Origin: an uncultured Sphingobacteriaceae bacterium
Lineage (GTDB): Bacteria > Bacteroidota > Bacteroidia > Sphingobacteriales > Sphingobacteriaceae
Direction: 5' to 3'
Assembly: GCA_946480915.1 (NCBI GenBank)
Contig: CAMLLO010000046.1
Coordinates: forward strand, 1 to 35,270
DNA length: 35,270 bases
Positions within the stretch are counted from its first letter, which is position 1. Every line of letters begins with the position of its first letter. This document shows, one piece after another, positions 6,029 through 15,525 of this stretch. Position numbers and translations under genes: made by a program. The notes beneath the pieces are model-generated. The model saw only the letters and a list, made by a program, of their open reading frames with translations. It was not told the DNA's origin and made no database searches.

Positions 6029-7600
6029 ATGTACAGAAAACTTATCACAAAAAACACAGTCAGGGCCCTTCTCCTGACGTCAACACTGTTAAGTGGCGGA
6101 ATTATGGACTCATTTGCTCAAATTTCTTTAACCGGACAGCTGCGTCCAAGGATAGAAGTTAGGGATGGTGCAGGAAACCTTGCGCCCGACGGCGCCACTC
6201 CTGCTTCCTTTGTTTCTCAGCGCACACGCTTAGCTTTTGGATATAAATGGGACAGGTTAACGTTCGGTGCTACTGTTCAGGATGTACGTGTATGGGGACA
6301 GGATGCCTCCTCAGTTTCAAATGCCGATGGTAATAGGTTAATGCTTCACGAAGGCTGGGCAGAAGTTGTTCTGGCAAATAAAGCCGACACAACAATAGGT
6401 TTTAAGTTAGTTGATAATCTTTCATTTAAGGTAGGAAGACAAGAATTGGTGTATGATGATGCCCGTCTTATAGGAAATCTTGACTGGTTGCAACAGGGCC
6501 GACGTTTTGATATGGCTTTATTGAAAGCTGTACACCACGGCTGGCAAGTTGATTTTGGATTTGCTTATAACCAAAACTCAGATAATTTCGGTATAACTGG
6601 TACAGCTTACACTCCGGGCAATATTCCGGCAACTGTAAAAAATGATAAAGGGGAAGTTGTTGCTACTCCGGCGGGCATTGTTCCTTTAATAAATGCAGCA
6701 ACTGGGAATAGCGCACCGGCTAGTGCCGGAGGAACGCCATTTTATTCTAACCCTCCAAGTACAAATGCTGCTAATCAGGATTATAAAAACTTCCAAAGCA
6801 TCTATATATCTAAAAAAATCAATCAAACAAAAATATCCATCCTGGGATTCAGAGATGCTTTCTCTAAATATTCAGTAAAAAATGTAGCATCGGGTGAAGA
6901 TGGAGGAATTGTGTACGGCCGAGCCTTTAATGTAAAAGGAACAAATGAGCGTTACACCGGAGGTGCAATGATTAGTCCAACTTTTGGAAATGCATCTGGT
7001 TTCGGTAAAATAGCTCTTCAGGCGGCGGCTTATTATCAATCAGGTAATGATCGCGACGGTAAAACTTTAGAAGCTTACCATTATACTGTTGCTGCTACGT
7101 ACGGTAAAGGCAAATTTACGGTAGGACCCGGCTACGATGTTCTTTCGGGAAATAAAATTACAACACCTGGAACAGAGAGCAAAAGATTCGATCCATTATA
7201 CGGAACACCTCATAAATTTTGGGGATATATGGATTATTTCTACGCTGGTACAAATTCTCCGGCTGCAGGCTTAGTCAATTACTACTTCAAATCGAAATTC
7301 ACAGCGAACACCTTCTTTATTGCTGCCGATTATCACCATTTCTCAGTACAAAATGAAATGGCAGCCACCATTCAGAAAGATTTAGGCGATGAAATAGATC
7401 TGACTGCAAATTACAACTTAAATAAATTCACTTCTATAGAGCTCGGATATTCGATGATGTTCGCAGCAACGGACGCCATGAAAGCGGCCAAAGGGCAAGC
7501 TTCGGCAACAACTTTCGATAAAATAGGGAAATGGGGATATGTTATGCTGAATATCCGTCCCGACTTCTTTTTCACTAAACCTGTGGCAATTAAACAGTAG
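6029..7600 (+). CDS. Outer-membrane porin, alginate-export type, probably for nitrate
   Basis: 523 residues with a signal peptide (KNTVRALLLTSTLLSGGIMD, cleavage near SFAQ). The mature protein begins ISLTGQLRPRIEVRDG, continues QRTRLAFGYKWDRLTFGATVQDVRVWGQ and KVGRQELVYDDARLIGNLDW, and ends in amphipathic strands with WGYVMLNIRPDFFF. This is the pattern of the alginate-export/OprE-like beta-barrel domain, in which QRTR and GRQ...D.R...W are recurrent. Alternating polar/aromatic strands run through the whole length; a low-complexity loop (about 190-245, Gly/Ala/Pro/Asn/Thr) may be extracellular. It lies between nrtS and nrtA, so nitrate is the likely solute. Function from context only; the barrel family exports or imports various anions. 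Confidence 0.8.
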   Translation: MYRKLITKNTVRALLLTSTLLSGGIMDSFAQISLTGQLRPRIEVRDGAGNLAPDGATPASFVSQRTRLAFGYKWDRLTFGATVQDVRVWGQDASSVSNADGNRLMLHEGWAEVVLANKADTTIGFKLVDNLSFKVGRQELVYDDARLIGNLDWLQQGRRFDMALLKAVHHGWQVDFGFAYNQNSDNFGITGTAYTPGNIPATVKNDKGEVVATPAGIVPLINAATGNSAPASAGGTPFYSNPPSTNAANQDYKNFQSIYISKKINQTKISILGFRDAFSKYSVKNVASGEDGGIVYGRAFNVKGTNERYTGGAMISPTFGNASGFGKIALQAAAYYQSGNDRDGKTLEAYHYTVAATYGKGKFTVGPGYDVLSGNKITTPGTESKRFDPLYGTPHKFWGYMDYFYAGTNSPAAGLVNYYFKSKFTANTFFIAADYHHFSVQNEMAATIQKDLGDEIDLTANYNLNKFTSIELGYSMMFAATDAMKAAKGQASATTFDKIGKWGYVMLNIRPDFFFTKPVAIKQ

Positions 7601-7638
7601 AAAGAGATTAAAAATTTAACAAAGGTAAAACCAGAGAA

Positions 7639-8850
7639 ATGAAGACATTAACTACAAACGCTATAAAAACTTTAATGCTTATCGCATTAACAGTTGTCAC
7701 TATAAGTACTTTAAGCTTCAACGCGGAAGCTAAAAAGATAAAACTAGGATTTATTCCACTAACAGACTGCGCTCCATTGGTTGCTGCGAAAGAGCTGGGG
7801 CTATTCGCTAAATATGGTGTAGATGTAGAGCTTTCAAAAGAAGCATCCTGGGCTAACGTTCGCGATAAAATATTACTAGGCGAACTTGACGGTGCTCACT
7901 GCCTTTTCTCGATGCCGCTTTCTGTTTATACAGGCATCGGTGGTAAAGCAGGTTCTGAAATGAAAATCGCCATGATGCTGAACAATAATGGACAGGCAAT
8001 TTCCCTATCAAAAGAATTTTGTGGGTTGGTAGGTTACAAAGAAGTAAATAAAGCTGCCGCCGCCACTAAAAAAGTTCAGGGTCGTAAAGAAGTTACTTTC
8101 GCCATGACCTTCCCGGGCGGAACGCATGATATCTGGTTACGCTATTGGTTAGCTGCAGCTGGAATAAATGCAAAGTCGGTCGGCATCATCACTATTCCTC
8201 CACCGCAAATGGTTGCAAACATGCGTGTTGATAACATGGAAGGATTTTGTGTAGGTGAACCATGGGGCGGGGTTGCTGCTGCTCAAAACGTCGGCTTCAC
8301 ACATATTGCAAGTCAGGATTTGTGGAGTGATCATCCTGAAAAAGCGCTGGTTGTTAATGCAAAATTTGCTGCAACTGAAAAAGAAGATTTGAAAAAAGTT
8401 ATGAAAGCTATCATCGAAGCTCAACGATGGCTGGATGTTTTAGGCAACCGTAAAAAAGCGGCAAGCTGGTTAACTAAACCTTATTATGTAAATGCGCCTT
8501 TAGCAATTATCGAGGCCCGCTTACAAGGCAGCAGTGACTTAGGCTGTGATTTAGGTGTACAAAAATATAAGGGCAACTACATGACCTTTTATAAAAATGG
8601 AATCGTCACCACCCCTAAAAAATCTTATGCTTATTGGTTCCTGGCTCAATTTGTACGCTTTGGCTACTTAAAATCCGAACCAAATTATGCTGCCATAGCG
8701 GACAAGCTTATACTGGATGATTTATTCCTCGAAGTTGCCAAAGAAATGAATGTACCGGTTCAACCCGACATGCAACCCATAAAAACTAATTACGATGTGG
8801 TATTCGACCCCAAAAATGTGAGTGCTTATTTAAAGACAACAAAAAGATAG
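7639..8850 (+). CDS. nrtA: Nitrate ABC transporter substrate-binding protein
   Basis: 403 residues. A Sec signal peptide spans about 1-31 with an Ala-Glu-Ala cleavage site; there is no Tat twin-arginine motif and no lipobox. The mature protein opens KKIKLGFIPLTDCAPLVAAKELGLFAKYGVDVELSKE and contains GELDGAHCLFSMPLS, FPGGTHDIWLRYWLAAAG, and VDNMEGFCVGEPWG, all typical of the NrtA/CmpA family that binds nitrate/nitrite (or bicarbonate). Neighbour to NrtB and NrtD in the same order as in cyanobacteria and proteobacteria. A free periplasmic protein is implied. Nitrate rather than bicarbonate is inferred from the reductase downstream. Confidence 0.92.
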   Translation: MKTLTTNAIKTLMLIALTVVTISTLSFNAEAKKIKLGFIPLTDCAPLVAAKELGLFAKYGVDVELSKEASWANVRDKILLGELDGAHCLFSMPLSVYTGIGGKAGSEMKIAMMLNNNGQAISLSKEFCGLVGYKEVNKAAAATKKVQGRKEVTFAMTFPGGTHDIWLRYWLAAAGINAKSVGIITIPPPQMVANMRVDNMEGFCVGEPWGGVAAAQNVGFTHIASQDLWSDHPEKALVVNAKFAATEKEDLKKVMKAIIEAQRWLDVLGNRKKAASWLTKPYYVNAPLAIIEARLQGSSDLGCDLGVQKYKGNYMTFYKNGIVTTPKKSYAYWFLAQFVRFGYLKSEPNYAAIADKLILDDLFLEVAKEMNVPVQPDMQPIKTNYDVVFDPKNVSAYLKTTKR

Positions 8851-8861
8851 ATGTTAAACTT

Positions 8862-8881
8862 CCTCCGGCTCAGGCCGGAGG
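8862..8881 (+). other. Intercistronic hairpin between nrtA and nrtB
   Basis: Perfect 8-bp stem CCTCCGGC / GCCGGAGG with a TCAG loop, in the 45-bp gap after the nrtA stop. Only three T follow, so it looks more like a stabilising or attenuating hairpin than a full terminator. Such a hairpin would keep the binding protein more abundant than the permease. Confidence 0.7.
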
Positions 8882-8895
8882 TTTAAACTGATAAG

Positions 8896-9684
8896 ATGAA
8901 GAAGATATTAACACTCGACACCCTCTATACAGTTCTCTCATTTTTGGGGAGCTTGTTAATTTTAGGAGCTATATGGGAACTTGTAGCAATTGTTACCGAC
9001 CGGGAAATTCCAGGCCCGGCTTCTACATGGGTAGTATTCAAAGAACTTATAGCAGACCCTTTTTATGATCGCGGACCAAATGACAAAGGAATTGGCAATC
9101 AACTTTTCAGCTCTATATACCGGGTATTCTTAGGGTTTGGCATTGGTAGCTTAATTGCCATTCCGATGGGACTGGCGATGGGATCTTCCAAGTTCATGAT
9201 GCGTCTTTTTAACCCAATTGTTCAGATTCTGCGTCCCGTATCTCCTCTGGCCTGGTTTCCTTTAGGATTATTGGCCTTCCAGGCTGCCGAAGGGGCTACA
9301 GTATTTATAATTGCTATTACTTCACTCTGGCCAACACTTATCAATACTTCATTCGGAGTGGCAAGTATTCCTGCTGATCATAAAAATGTAGGAAAAGCAT
9401 TCGGTTTTTCAAAGTGGAAATACATCAGTAAAATCATGCTGCCTTTTGCATTACCACACATCATCACCGGATTAAGACTGTCTATTGGTGTGGCGTGGTT
9501 AGTAATTGTAGCAGGAGAAATGCTTTCTGGCGGTGTGGGAATTGGATTTTTTGTATGGGATAGCTGGAATGGTTTGTCGCTTGAAAAAATCCTTATAGCC
9601 ATTCTTATTATAGGAACCGTGGGTTTGATACTGGATAAACTCTTTAGCGCAGTTCAGCATGCCTTAGCGTGGGAGAACAAATAA
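8896..9684 (+). CDS. nrtB: Nitrate ABC transporter permease
   Basis: 262 residues with about six membrane spans. A cytoplasmic EAA-type loop that contacts the ATPase is visible at about 163-195: GKAFGFSKWKYISKIMLPFA then LPHIITGLR. The stretch RPVSPLAWFPLGLLAF and the ending GFFVWDSWNGLSLEKILIAIL are typical of NrtB/SsuC/TauC-type permeases. It starts 45 bp after nrtA and 33 bp before the ATPase, hence one operon. A single permease gene implies a homodimer. Confidence 0.92.
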   Translation: MKKILTLDTLYTVLSFLGSLLILGAIWELVAIVTDREIPGPASTWVVFKELIADPFYDRGPNDKGIGNQLFSSIYRVFLGFGIGSLIAIPMGLAMGSSKFMMRLFNPIVQILRPVSPLAWFPLGLLAFQAAEGATVFIIAITSLWPTLINTSFGVASIPADHKNVGKAFGFSKWKYISKIMLPFALPHIITGLRLSIGVAWLVIVAGEMLSGGVGIGFFVWDSWNGLSLEKILIAILIIGTVGLILDKLFSAVQHALAWENK

Positions 9685-9717
9685 ACTATCTATTAATAAA
9701 CAATTAAACGATTTGTT

Positions 9718-10569
9718 ATGATACTTACAGAAACAGAAGAAGCGGTTGTCAGATCAAATGAGACAGATATAAGGCCCGATGCTATAAAGATTGATAATGT
9801 TACCGTTTCTTTTAAATCTAAAAAAGGAATCTACACTGCAATTGATAACATTAGTCTGAATGTAAAAAAAGGTGAAATTGTAACCCTGATAGGCCACTCA
9901 GGTTGTGGAAAATCAACACTCATGAATACCATTTCTGGTATGGTTAAACCCACCAATGGTGAGGTTTATGCGAATGGAAATATAGTAAAAGGACCCGGTC
10001 CAGACAGAGGAATCGTTTTTCAAAATTACTCTCTTCTTCCATGGTTATCCGTTTTTCAAAACATATATGTAGCTGTAGATTCGGCTATTAAAGACCTTTC
10101 AGCTCTCGAAAAAAAGGAACTTGTTGAGAAAAACCTTCATATGGTTAATTTATGGGAGCACAGACATAAATTACCAGGACATCTGTCTGGAGGAATGAAA
10201 CAACGTGTGGCTATTGCCAGAGCATTCGCCATTAATCCTAGCATATTATTACTTGATGAGCCGTTCGGCGCCTTAGATGCGCTGACCAAGAGTTCTATGC
10301 ACATTGAGCTTTTAAAACTATGGAATTTAGACAACCGGAATAAAACCATCGTCATGGTTACCCATGACATTGAGGAAGCCATTTTCTTATCAGACCGCGT
10401 AGTTGTTTTAAATAACGGACCAGCATCTACTATAAAAGAGATTGTAGATGTGCCGTTAGAAAGACCACGAAATAAGAAAAACATTGTACATGAACCAGGG
10501 TACATGGAAACTCACGATAGATTATTAAGTCTGTTAACAGACAAATTCGACATTAACGATATACATTAA
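9718..10569 (+). CDS. nrtD: Nitrate ABC transporter ATP-binding protein
   Basis: 283 residues. Walker A GHSGCGKS (59-66), Q-loop VFQNYSLLPW (about 100-109), signature LSGGM (156-160), Walker B ILLLDEPFG (176-184) and switch His216 are all intact. The C-terminal NrtA-like regulatory domain seen in cyanobacterial NrtC is absent, so it is NrtD/TauB-like and presumably a homodimer. The first 20 residues before the fold are acidic and poorly conserved. Only one ATPase gene is present in the operon. Confidence 0.92.
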   Translation: MILTETEEAVVRSNETDIRPDAIKIDNVTVSFKSKKGIYTAIDNISLNVKKGEIVTLIGHSGCGKSTLMNTISGMVKPTNGEVYANGNIVKGPGPDRGIVFQNYSLLPWLSVFQNIYVAVDSAIKDLSALEKKELVEKNLHMVNLWEHRHKLPGHLSGGMKQRVAIARAFAINPSILLLDEPFGALDALTKSSMHIELLKLWNLDNRNKTIVMVTHDIEEAIFLSDRVVVLNNGPASTIKEIVDVPLERPRNKKNIVHEPGYMETHDRLLSLLTDKFDINDIH

Positions 10570-10584
10570 AATCATACAAGCACC

Positions 10585-10608
10585 TTGTCTCCTTGTGGGG
10601 TGAGACAA
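10585..10608 (+). other. Intercistronic hairpin before the NarK-type gene
   Basis: Perfect 7-bp arms TTGTCTC (10585-10591) and GAGACAA (10602-10608) around a 10-nt loop, 16 bases after the nrtD stop. No T-run follows. The left arm contains an in-frame TTG that could be mistaken for a start. Confidence 0.55.
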
Positions 10609-10650
10609 TTAATTCACAACAATACATTAACAAAAATCAAAACTAGAACA

Positions 10651-11961
10651 ATGAATAAGCCATTAGATAAACTGAATATTTTTTCTGCAAAAGGCATCCA
10701 GATGAAAACATTCCACATTACGTGGATCACCTTCTTTTTCTGCTTTTTCGGATGGTTCGGAGTTGCCCCTCTTATGCCTTTAATCAGAGAGCAACTGCAT
10801 TTAAGTAAGGAGCAGATCGGAAACATCATCATCGCCTCCGTATCAGCAACTATTCTTGCAAGGTTAATTATCGGCAGATTATGCGATACTTTAGGTCCAC
10901 GCCTGTCATATACCATTCTGCTGGTATTAGGAGCGATTCCGGTTATTTTAATCGGATTATCAAACAGCTACGAAAGCTTTTTATTATTTCGCTTTGTAAT
11001 CGGAGTCATCGGCGCATCCTTTGTAATTACTCAGTTCCACACATCGATGATGTTTGCACCGAATATAGTGGGTACAGCCAACGCTGTAGCCGGCGGGTGG
11101 GGAAACCTGGGCGGCGGTGTTACAAACCTGGTTATGCCTCTAGTTGCAGGTGCATTTGTAGCCTTGGGTTATTCAAGCGAAGCTGATTCATGGCGTTATG
11201 CAATGACTGTTCCTGGCGTAATTCTGTTAATAATGGCCGTGATCTATTATAAATACACAAAAGACACTCCACAAGGAAATTACTCTGAAATAACCCGCAC
11301 GGCAAAGGTTAAAACAAAAGGCACTTTTGTTATGGCAATGAAGGATTATCGCACATGGATTCTGGCTTTGGCTTACGCTTGTTGCTTTGGAATTGAAATC
11401 ACTGTGGATAATGTGGCCGCTATTTTCTTTGTAGATAATTTCAAAACCACGATGGTTATGGCCGGAGCGCTGGCAGCTATCTTCGGCTTTATGAACCTGT
11501 TTGCACGTGCCCTGGGTGGAATTGTTAGCGACAAGGTTGGAAATGTATATGGCATTAAAGGTAAAGGACTTTTATTAGGACTATTCCTGGTTCTTGAAGG
11601 GGTAGCAATTACATTCTTTGCAAAATCAGGAAGCCTGCCGATGGCAATTGTTTCGATGCTGATATTTGCCTTGTTCTTAAAAATGGCAAACGGAAGCACC
11701 TATTCGATTGTGCCCTTCATAAATAAAAAAGCGATTGGTTCTGTTAGCGGGATAGTTGGTGCTGGAGGAAACCTGGGTGCAATGTTAGCAGGATTTCTTT
11801 TTAAAGCTAAATCTCTTAGCTACGCAGATGCCTTTCTATATATAGGTATTGCAGTAGCTGTTATTGGCGTGCTCGTTACTTTTATACCATTTAAAGTTGC
11901 GGCGGAGACTGAGGAAGAGGATAACCTCGCGGTGGAAAAATTAAAGTTACAGTCAGTTTAA
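10651..11961 (+). CDS. narK: NarK-type nitrate/nitrite transporter (MFS, NNP family)
   Basis: 436 residues from the ATG at 10651 (MNKPLDKLNIFSAKGIQMKT). Twelve hydrophobic helices are visible. The two nitrate-signature motifs of the NNP family are present: GGWGNLGGGVTNLVMPL in helix 5 and GAGGNLGAMLAGFLF in helix 11; these glycine-rich helices form the nitrate pathway next to conserved arginines (for example LLFRFVIG in helix 3). The MFS motif RLIIGRLCDTLGPR follows helix 2. A longer reading from TTG at 10585 would begin inside a hairpin and encode a poor N-terminus, so I use 10651. It sits between the ABC transporter and the reductase. Antiport of nitrite or proton symport of nitrate cannot be decided. 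Confidence 0.92.
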   Translation: MNKPLDKLNIFSAKGIQMKTFHITWITFFFCFFGWFGVAPLMPLIREQLHLSKEQIGNIIIASVSATILARLIIGRLCDTLGPRLSYTILLVLGAIPVILIGLSNSYESFLLFRFVIGVIGASFVITQFHTSMMFAPNIVGTANAVAGGWGNLGGGVTNLVMPLVAGAFVALGYSSEADSWRYAMTVPGVILLIMAVIYYKYTKDTPQGNYSEITRTAKVKTKGTFVMAMKDYRTWILALAYACCFGIEITVDNVAAIFFVDNFKTTMVMAGALAAIFGFMNLFARALGGIVSDKVGNVYGIKGKGLLLGLFLVLEGVAITFFAKSGSLPMAIVSMLIFALFLKMANGSTYSIVPFINKKAIGSVSGIVGAGGNLGAMLAGFLFKAKSLSYADAFLYIGIAVAVIGVLVTFIPFKVAAETEEEDNLAVEKLKLQSV

Positions 11962-11995
11962 TACCTTCTAATCCTGCAATTAAACTTTTAATAAA

Positions 11996-12001
11996 AAGGA
12001 G
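11996..12001 (+). promoter_or_regulatory. Shine-Dalgarno AAGGAG that fixes a TTG start
   Basis: AAGGAG ends 5 bases before TTG at 12007. The first in-frame ATG is at residue 39, beyond the essential [4Fe-4S] cysteines C14, C17 and C21, so the TTG is almost certainly the real start. Confidence 0.8.
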
Positions 12002-12006
12002 AAATT

Positions 12007-15000
12007 TTGAGTCACAAAATACATAATCAATCATTTAACACCACGTGCTGCTATTGTGGTGTTGGTTGCGGAATTGTAGTTAATAAAGACAGGGACAATT
12101 CAATTACTCTAACCGGCGACATGGATCACCCGGTTAATAAGGGAATGTTATGCAGTAAAGGAATGAACCTGCATTATACTGTAAACGATAAAACAGACCG
12201 TTTACTCTTCCCTCAAATGAGGTTGAATAAAAGCATGCCTCTACAAAGGGCAAGCTGGGATAATGCCCTGGATAAAGCAGCTGCTGCTTTTAAAACCTTT
12301 ATTGATAAATATGGCCCGGATTCGGTAGCATTTTATGCATCTGGTCAGTGCTTAACCGAAGAATATTATGTAATCAATAAGCTAATAAAAGGATTTATAG
12401 GCAGCAATAACATCGACACCAATTCACGGCTATGCATGAGCAGCGCTGTAGTAGGGTATAAAATGAGCTTGGGCGAAGACAGTGTTCCTGTATGCTACGA
12501 CGACATTGAACTGGCTGATTGCTTTTACGTTACCGGTGCAAATCCGGCATGGTGCCATCCTATAATATGGCGACGTGTGGAGGCTCATAAAGCTGAAAAT
12601 CCACATGTCAAAATCATTGTAGTTGATCCCCGGGTTACCGACACCTGTTCCATAGCCGACCTACATCTTCAACTTAATCCCGGAACAGATATCACTCTTA
12701 ACTACGCCATCGGGCGTGCTATTATTGAAAACGGAGATATCGATTTAGAGTTCGTTAAAAATCACACAGAAGGATTTGAACGCTACCGTGAACTGGTTTT
12801 TGAAAAAAGTATTTCCGACGCTGCTCTTATTTGCGGCGTTCCTGAAGCCGATATCCGTTTAGCAGCACAATATATCGGCGATGCAAAGGGGTTTTTAACT
12901 ATGTGGACCATGGGCTTGAACCAAAGCTCAGTCGGTGTAAACAAAAATCTCAGCTTAATAAACCTTAACCTTATCACAGGGCACATCGGGAAACCGGGTT
13001 CGGGACCATTCTCGCTAACGGGACAACCGAATGCCATGGGCGGACGCGAAGTGGGTGGTTTATCGAACTTACTTCCGGCACACCGCGATTTAAATAATCC
13101 GCTCCATCGTGAAGAGGTTCAAAAATTCTGGAAAGGAACAACGATTTCTCCTGCTCCGGGATTAACCGCCACAGAAATGTTCGAGGCCTTAAACGATGGC
13201 CGTTTAAAGGCTATCTGGATAATCTGCACTAATCCGCTTACAAGCTTACCAAACTCCAGACAAGTCGAGGAAGGCTTAAAGAAAGCGAAGTTTGTAGTCG
13301 TGCAGGAAATCACACATAAAGCAGAAACTTTAAAATATGCTGATGTTGTTTTACCTGCTGCTACATGGACAGAAAAAGAAGGTACAATGACCAATTCTGA
13401 AAGAAGAATCAGTCATATAAGTAAAATCATACCGGCGCCCGGAGAAGCACTTCCGGACTCAGAAATCATTTGTCGCTTTGCGCAAAAAATGGGTTATAAA
13501 GGCTTTGACTATGCATCGCCGGAAGAAATTTATTTGGAACATACCAGGCTGACCGCCAAAACGAACGTTAATATCAGTGGGCTGGATTATGATTTCATAA
13601 AAACCAACAAAACAGTTCAGTGGCCATTTAACAAAAAAACCGGCACTGGCACACAACGATTATTTACAAATAACAAGTTCTACACCGAAAGCACAAGGGC
13701 TAAGATACACGCTCCTGCGGATACTCTATTGAGCGAAATGCCCAACGAAGATTTTCCGTTCATTTTAACCACCGGCCGAATCAGGGATCAGTGGCATACC
13801 ATGAGCAAAACCGGAAAGGTTAACAAGCTCAACAAACACATTCCCCAAGCCTTCCTGGAAATACATCCCGAAGATGCAGATTCATTGAACATCAAAGAGG
13901 ATAATGTAGTTATTGTAAAATCTCGCCGCGGCGAAGTTAGACTGAAAGCAAAATTATCTTCTGCTATTAAAAAAGGCGTTGTTTTCCTCCCAATGCATTG
14001 GGGAAAAATTCTTGGGAACGACCTAAACCGCGCAAATAACATAACAAGCGATATAATCGATCCAATTTCTAAAGAACCTGACTTTAAATTTTGCGCGGTT
14101 AGTATAGAAAAATATAAAAAGCCAGCCCAGCGAATCGTGGTAATTGGCGCAGGTGCCGGATCATTCGGATTTGTAAAATCTTACCGTGAAATAAACAAGG
14201 ATGACGAAATCACTATTTTCAGCAAAGAAGATTTTCCTTTTTACAACCGGGTTATGCTTCCTGATTATATCAGCGGTGAGCAAAAATGGGAACAACTGGT
14301 AAAAATGAAGGACTCGGAAGAGCCTGAATACAACATTCGCCTGTTAAGGGGCATCAGCGTGGTAAAAGTAAACCGCGAAGAAAAATATGTTACCGATTCG
14401 CGCGGAATTAAAACACCATACGATGTTTTAATAATGGCAACCGGCAGTCGTGCCGCGGTTCCAAGAAATGTCCCTTCCCTACCGGGAATATTCACGATGA
14501 GAAGTCGTTTGGATGCCGATAATTTCAAAAGACACGTGCCTAAAAACGGTCATGTACTGATTGTAGGTGGTGGCTTACTGGGACTTGAAATGGCGGCGTC
14601 CTTACGTGAAATCGGGATAAAGATCACCATCGTACAACGGATCTCCCGCTTCCTGAATCGTCAGTTAGATCCATTGGGCAGCGAGCTTTTGCACGACGAA
14701 ATGGTTGATCAGGGTTGTGATATCTATTACAATGATGAGGTGCAATTATTCTACGGGCGATCAAAGCTTACTGGTGTAGGTTTGGCAAGTGGTAGAAAGA
14801 TCGACTGTGATGCTATGATTATCGCCATAGGTACAGTTCCAAATATCGAGCTGGCAAGAGAAATTGGCCTGGATTGTAAACGTGGGGTCGTTGTTGACGA
14901 GCGCCTGCAAACAAACGATCCTTCGATCTTTGCAATTGGAGAAATAGCCGAGTTTGATGGCATCTTGTATGGCATAACCGCTGCGGCGGAAAAGCAGGCA

Positions 15001-15525
15001 GATGTGGTAGCGCATTATCTTAATGGAGATATTGCTAGCTACTACAAAGGAAGTCTGTTCATGAATATCATCAAAATTCAGGGATTTGATTTGTGTAGTA
15101 TTGGTGAAGCTGAATATCCGGAAGGCGACAAAAGTTACGAAGAAATAGTTTTCATAGATAAAGCAAAGCGGTATTATAAAAAATGTATCGTTCGTGATGA
15201 CCGCCTTGTGGGTGCGATTCTAATCGGCGATAAATCCGAGTTCCAGGAATTCAGAGAGTTGATAGAACAAAAAATCGAACTCAGTGAAAAGCGCCTGCAT
15301 CTGCTTAGAAGCGGTAAAAAAGCTGAACCTGTTTTAGGAAAACTAGTTTGTAGCTGCAATAATGTGGGTGCAGATAATATCAAAGGGAAAATTATTGAAG
15401 GTTGTAATTCTTTTAAAGATTTGTGTTCTGCTACCGGTGCCGGAACAGGCTGCGGCTCGTGCAAACCCGAAGTGAAACGAATTTTGGAAGAAGTACTGAA
15501 TGAACAAGCTGTTGCAACGTATTGA
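12007..15525 (+). CDS. nasC: Assimilatory nitrate reductase fused to its FAD/BFD electron-transfer subunit
   Basis: 1172 residues from a TTG start. Residues 1-580 are the molybdopterin catalytic part: [4Fe-4S] ligands C14, C17, C21 and C49 (TCCYCGVGCG ... GMLCSKG), Mo ligand C143 in SRLCMSS, and GKPGSGPFSLTGQPNAMGGR. Residues about 580-700 are the MGD-binding barrel (TTGRIRDQWHTMSKTG). Residues about 709-1100 are a two-dinucleotide oxidoreductase like NasB or the NirB N-terminus: FAD GAGAGSFGF near 712 and NAD(P)H GGGLLGLEMA near 850. Residues about 1112-1170 are a BFD-like [2Fe-2S] domain with CSC and GCGSC. Electrons can thus go NAD(P)H-FAD-FeS-Mo in one chain. In Bacillus and Klebsiella these are separate or differently arranged proteins. 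No signal peptide, so cytoplasmic and assimilatory. The next gene overlaps its end. Confidence 0.93.
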   Translation: MSHKIHNQSFNTTCCYCGVGCGIVVNKDRDNSITLTGDMDHPVNKGMLCSKGMNLHYTVNDKTDRLLFPQMRLNKSMPLQRASWDNALDKAAAAFKTFIDKYGPDSVAFYASGQCLTEEYYVINKLIKGFIGSNNIDTNSRLCMSSAVVGYKMSLGEDSVPVCYDDIELADCFYVTGANPAWCHPIIWRRVEAHKAENPHVKIIVVDPRVTDTCSIADLHLQLNPGTDITLNYAIGRAIIENGDIDLEFVKNHTEGFERYRELVFEKSISDAALICGVPEADIRLAAQYIGDAKGFLTMWTMGLNQSSVGVNKNLSLINLNLITGHIGKPGSGPFSLTGQPNAMGGREVGGLSNLLPAHRDLNNPLHREEVQKFWKGTTISPAPGLTATEMFEALNDGRLKAIWIICTNPLTSLPNSRQVEEGLKKAKFVVVQEITHKAETLKYADVVLPAATWTEKEGTMTNSERRISHISKIIPAPGEALPDSEIICRFAQKMGYKGFDYASPEEIYLEHTRLTAKTNVNISGLDYDFIKTNKTVQWPFNKKTGTGTQRLFTNNKFYTESTRAKIHAPADTLLSEMPNEDFPFILTTGRIRDQWHTMSKTGKVNKLNKHIPQAFLEIHPEDADSLNIKEDNVVIVKSRRGEVRLKAKLSSAIKKGVVFLPMHWGKILGNDLNRANNITSDIIDPISKEPDFKFCAVSIEKYKKPAQRIVVIGAGAGSFGFVKSYREINKDDEITIFSKEDFPFYNRVMLPDYISGEQKWEQLVKMKDSEEPEYNIRLLRGISVVKVNREEKYVTDSRGIKTPYDVLIMATGSRAAVPRNVPSLPGIFTMRSRLDADNFKRHVPKNGHVLIVGGGLLGLEMAASLREIGIKITIVQRISRFLNRQLDPLGSELLHDEMVDQGCDIYYNDEVQLFYGRSKLTGVGLASGRKIDCDAMIIAIGTVPNIELAREIGLDCKRGVVVDERLQTNDPSIFAIGEIAEFDGILYGITAAAEKQADVVAHYLNGDIASYYKGSLFMNIIKIQGFDLCSIGEAEYPEGDKSYEEIVFIDKAKRYYKKCIVRDDRLVGAILIGDKSEFQEFRELIEQKIELSEKRLHLLRSGKKAEPVLGKLVCSCNNVGADNIKGKIIEGCNSFKDLCSATGAGTGCGSCKPEVKRILEEVLNEQAVATY

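Noticed and set aside
10585..10650. TTG start that would extend the NarK-type protein by 22 residues
   Set aside because: The TTG lies in a perfect hairpin and the extra residues have no family similarity; ATG at 10651 gives a normal N-terminus.
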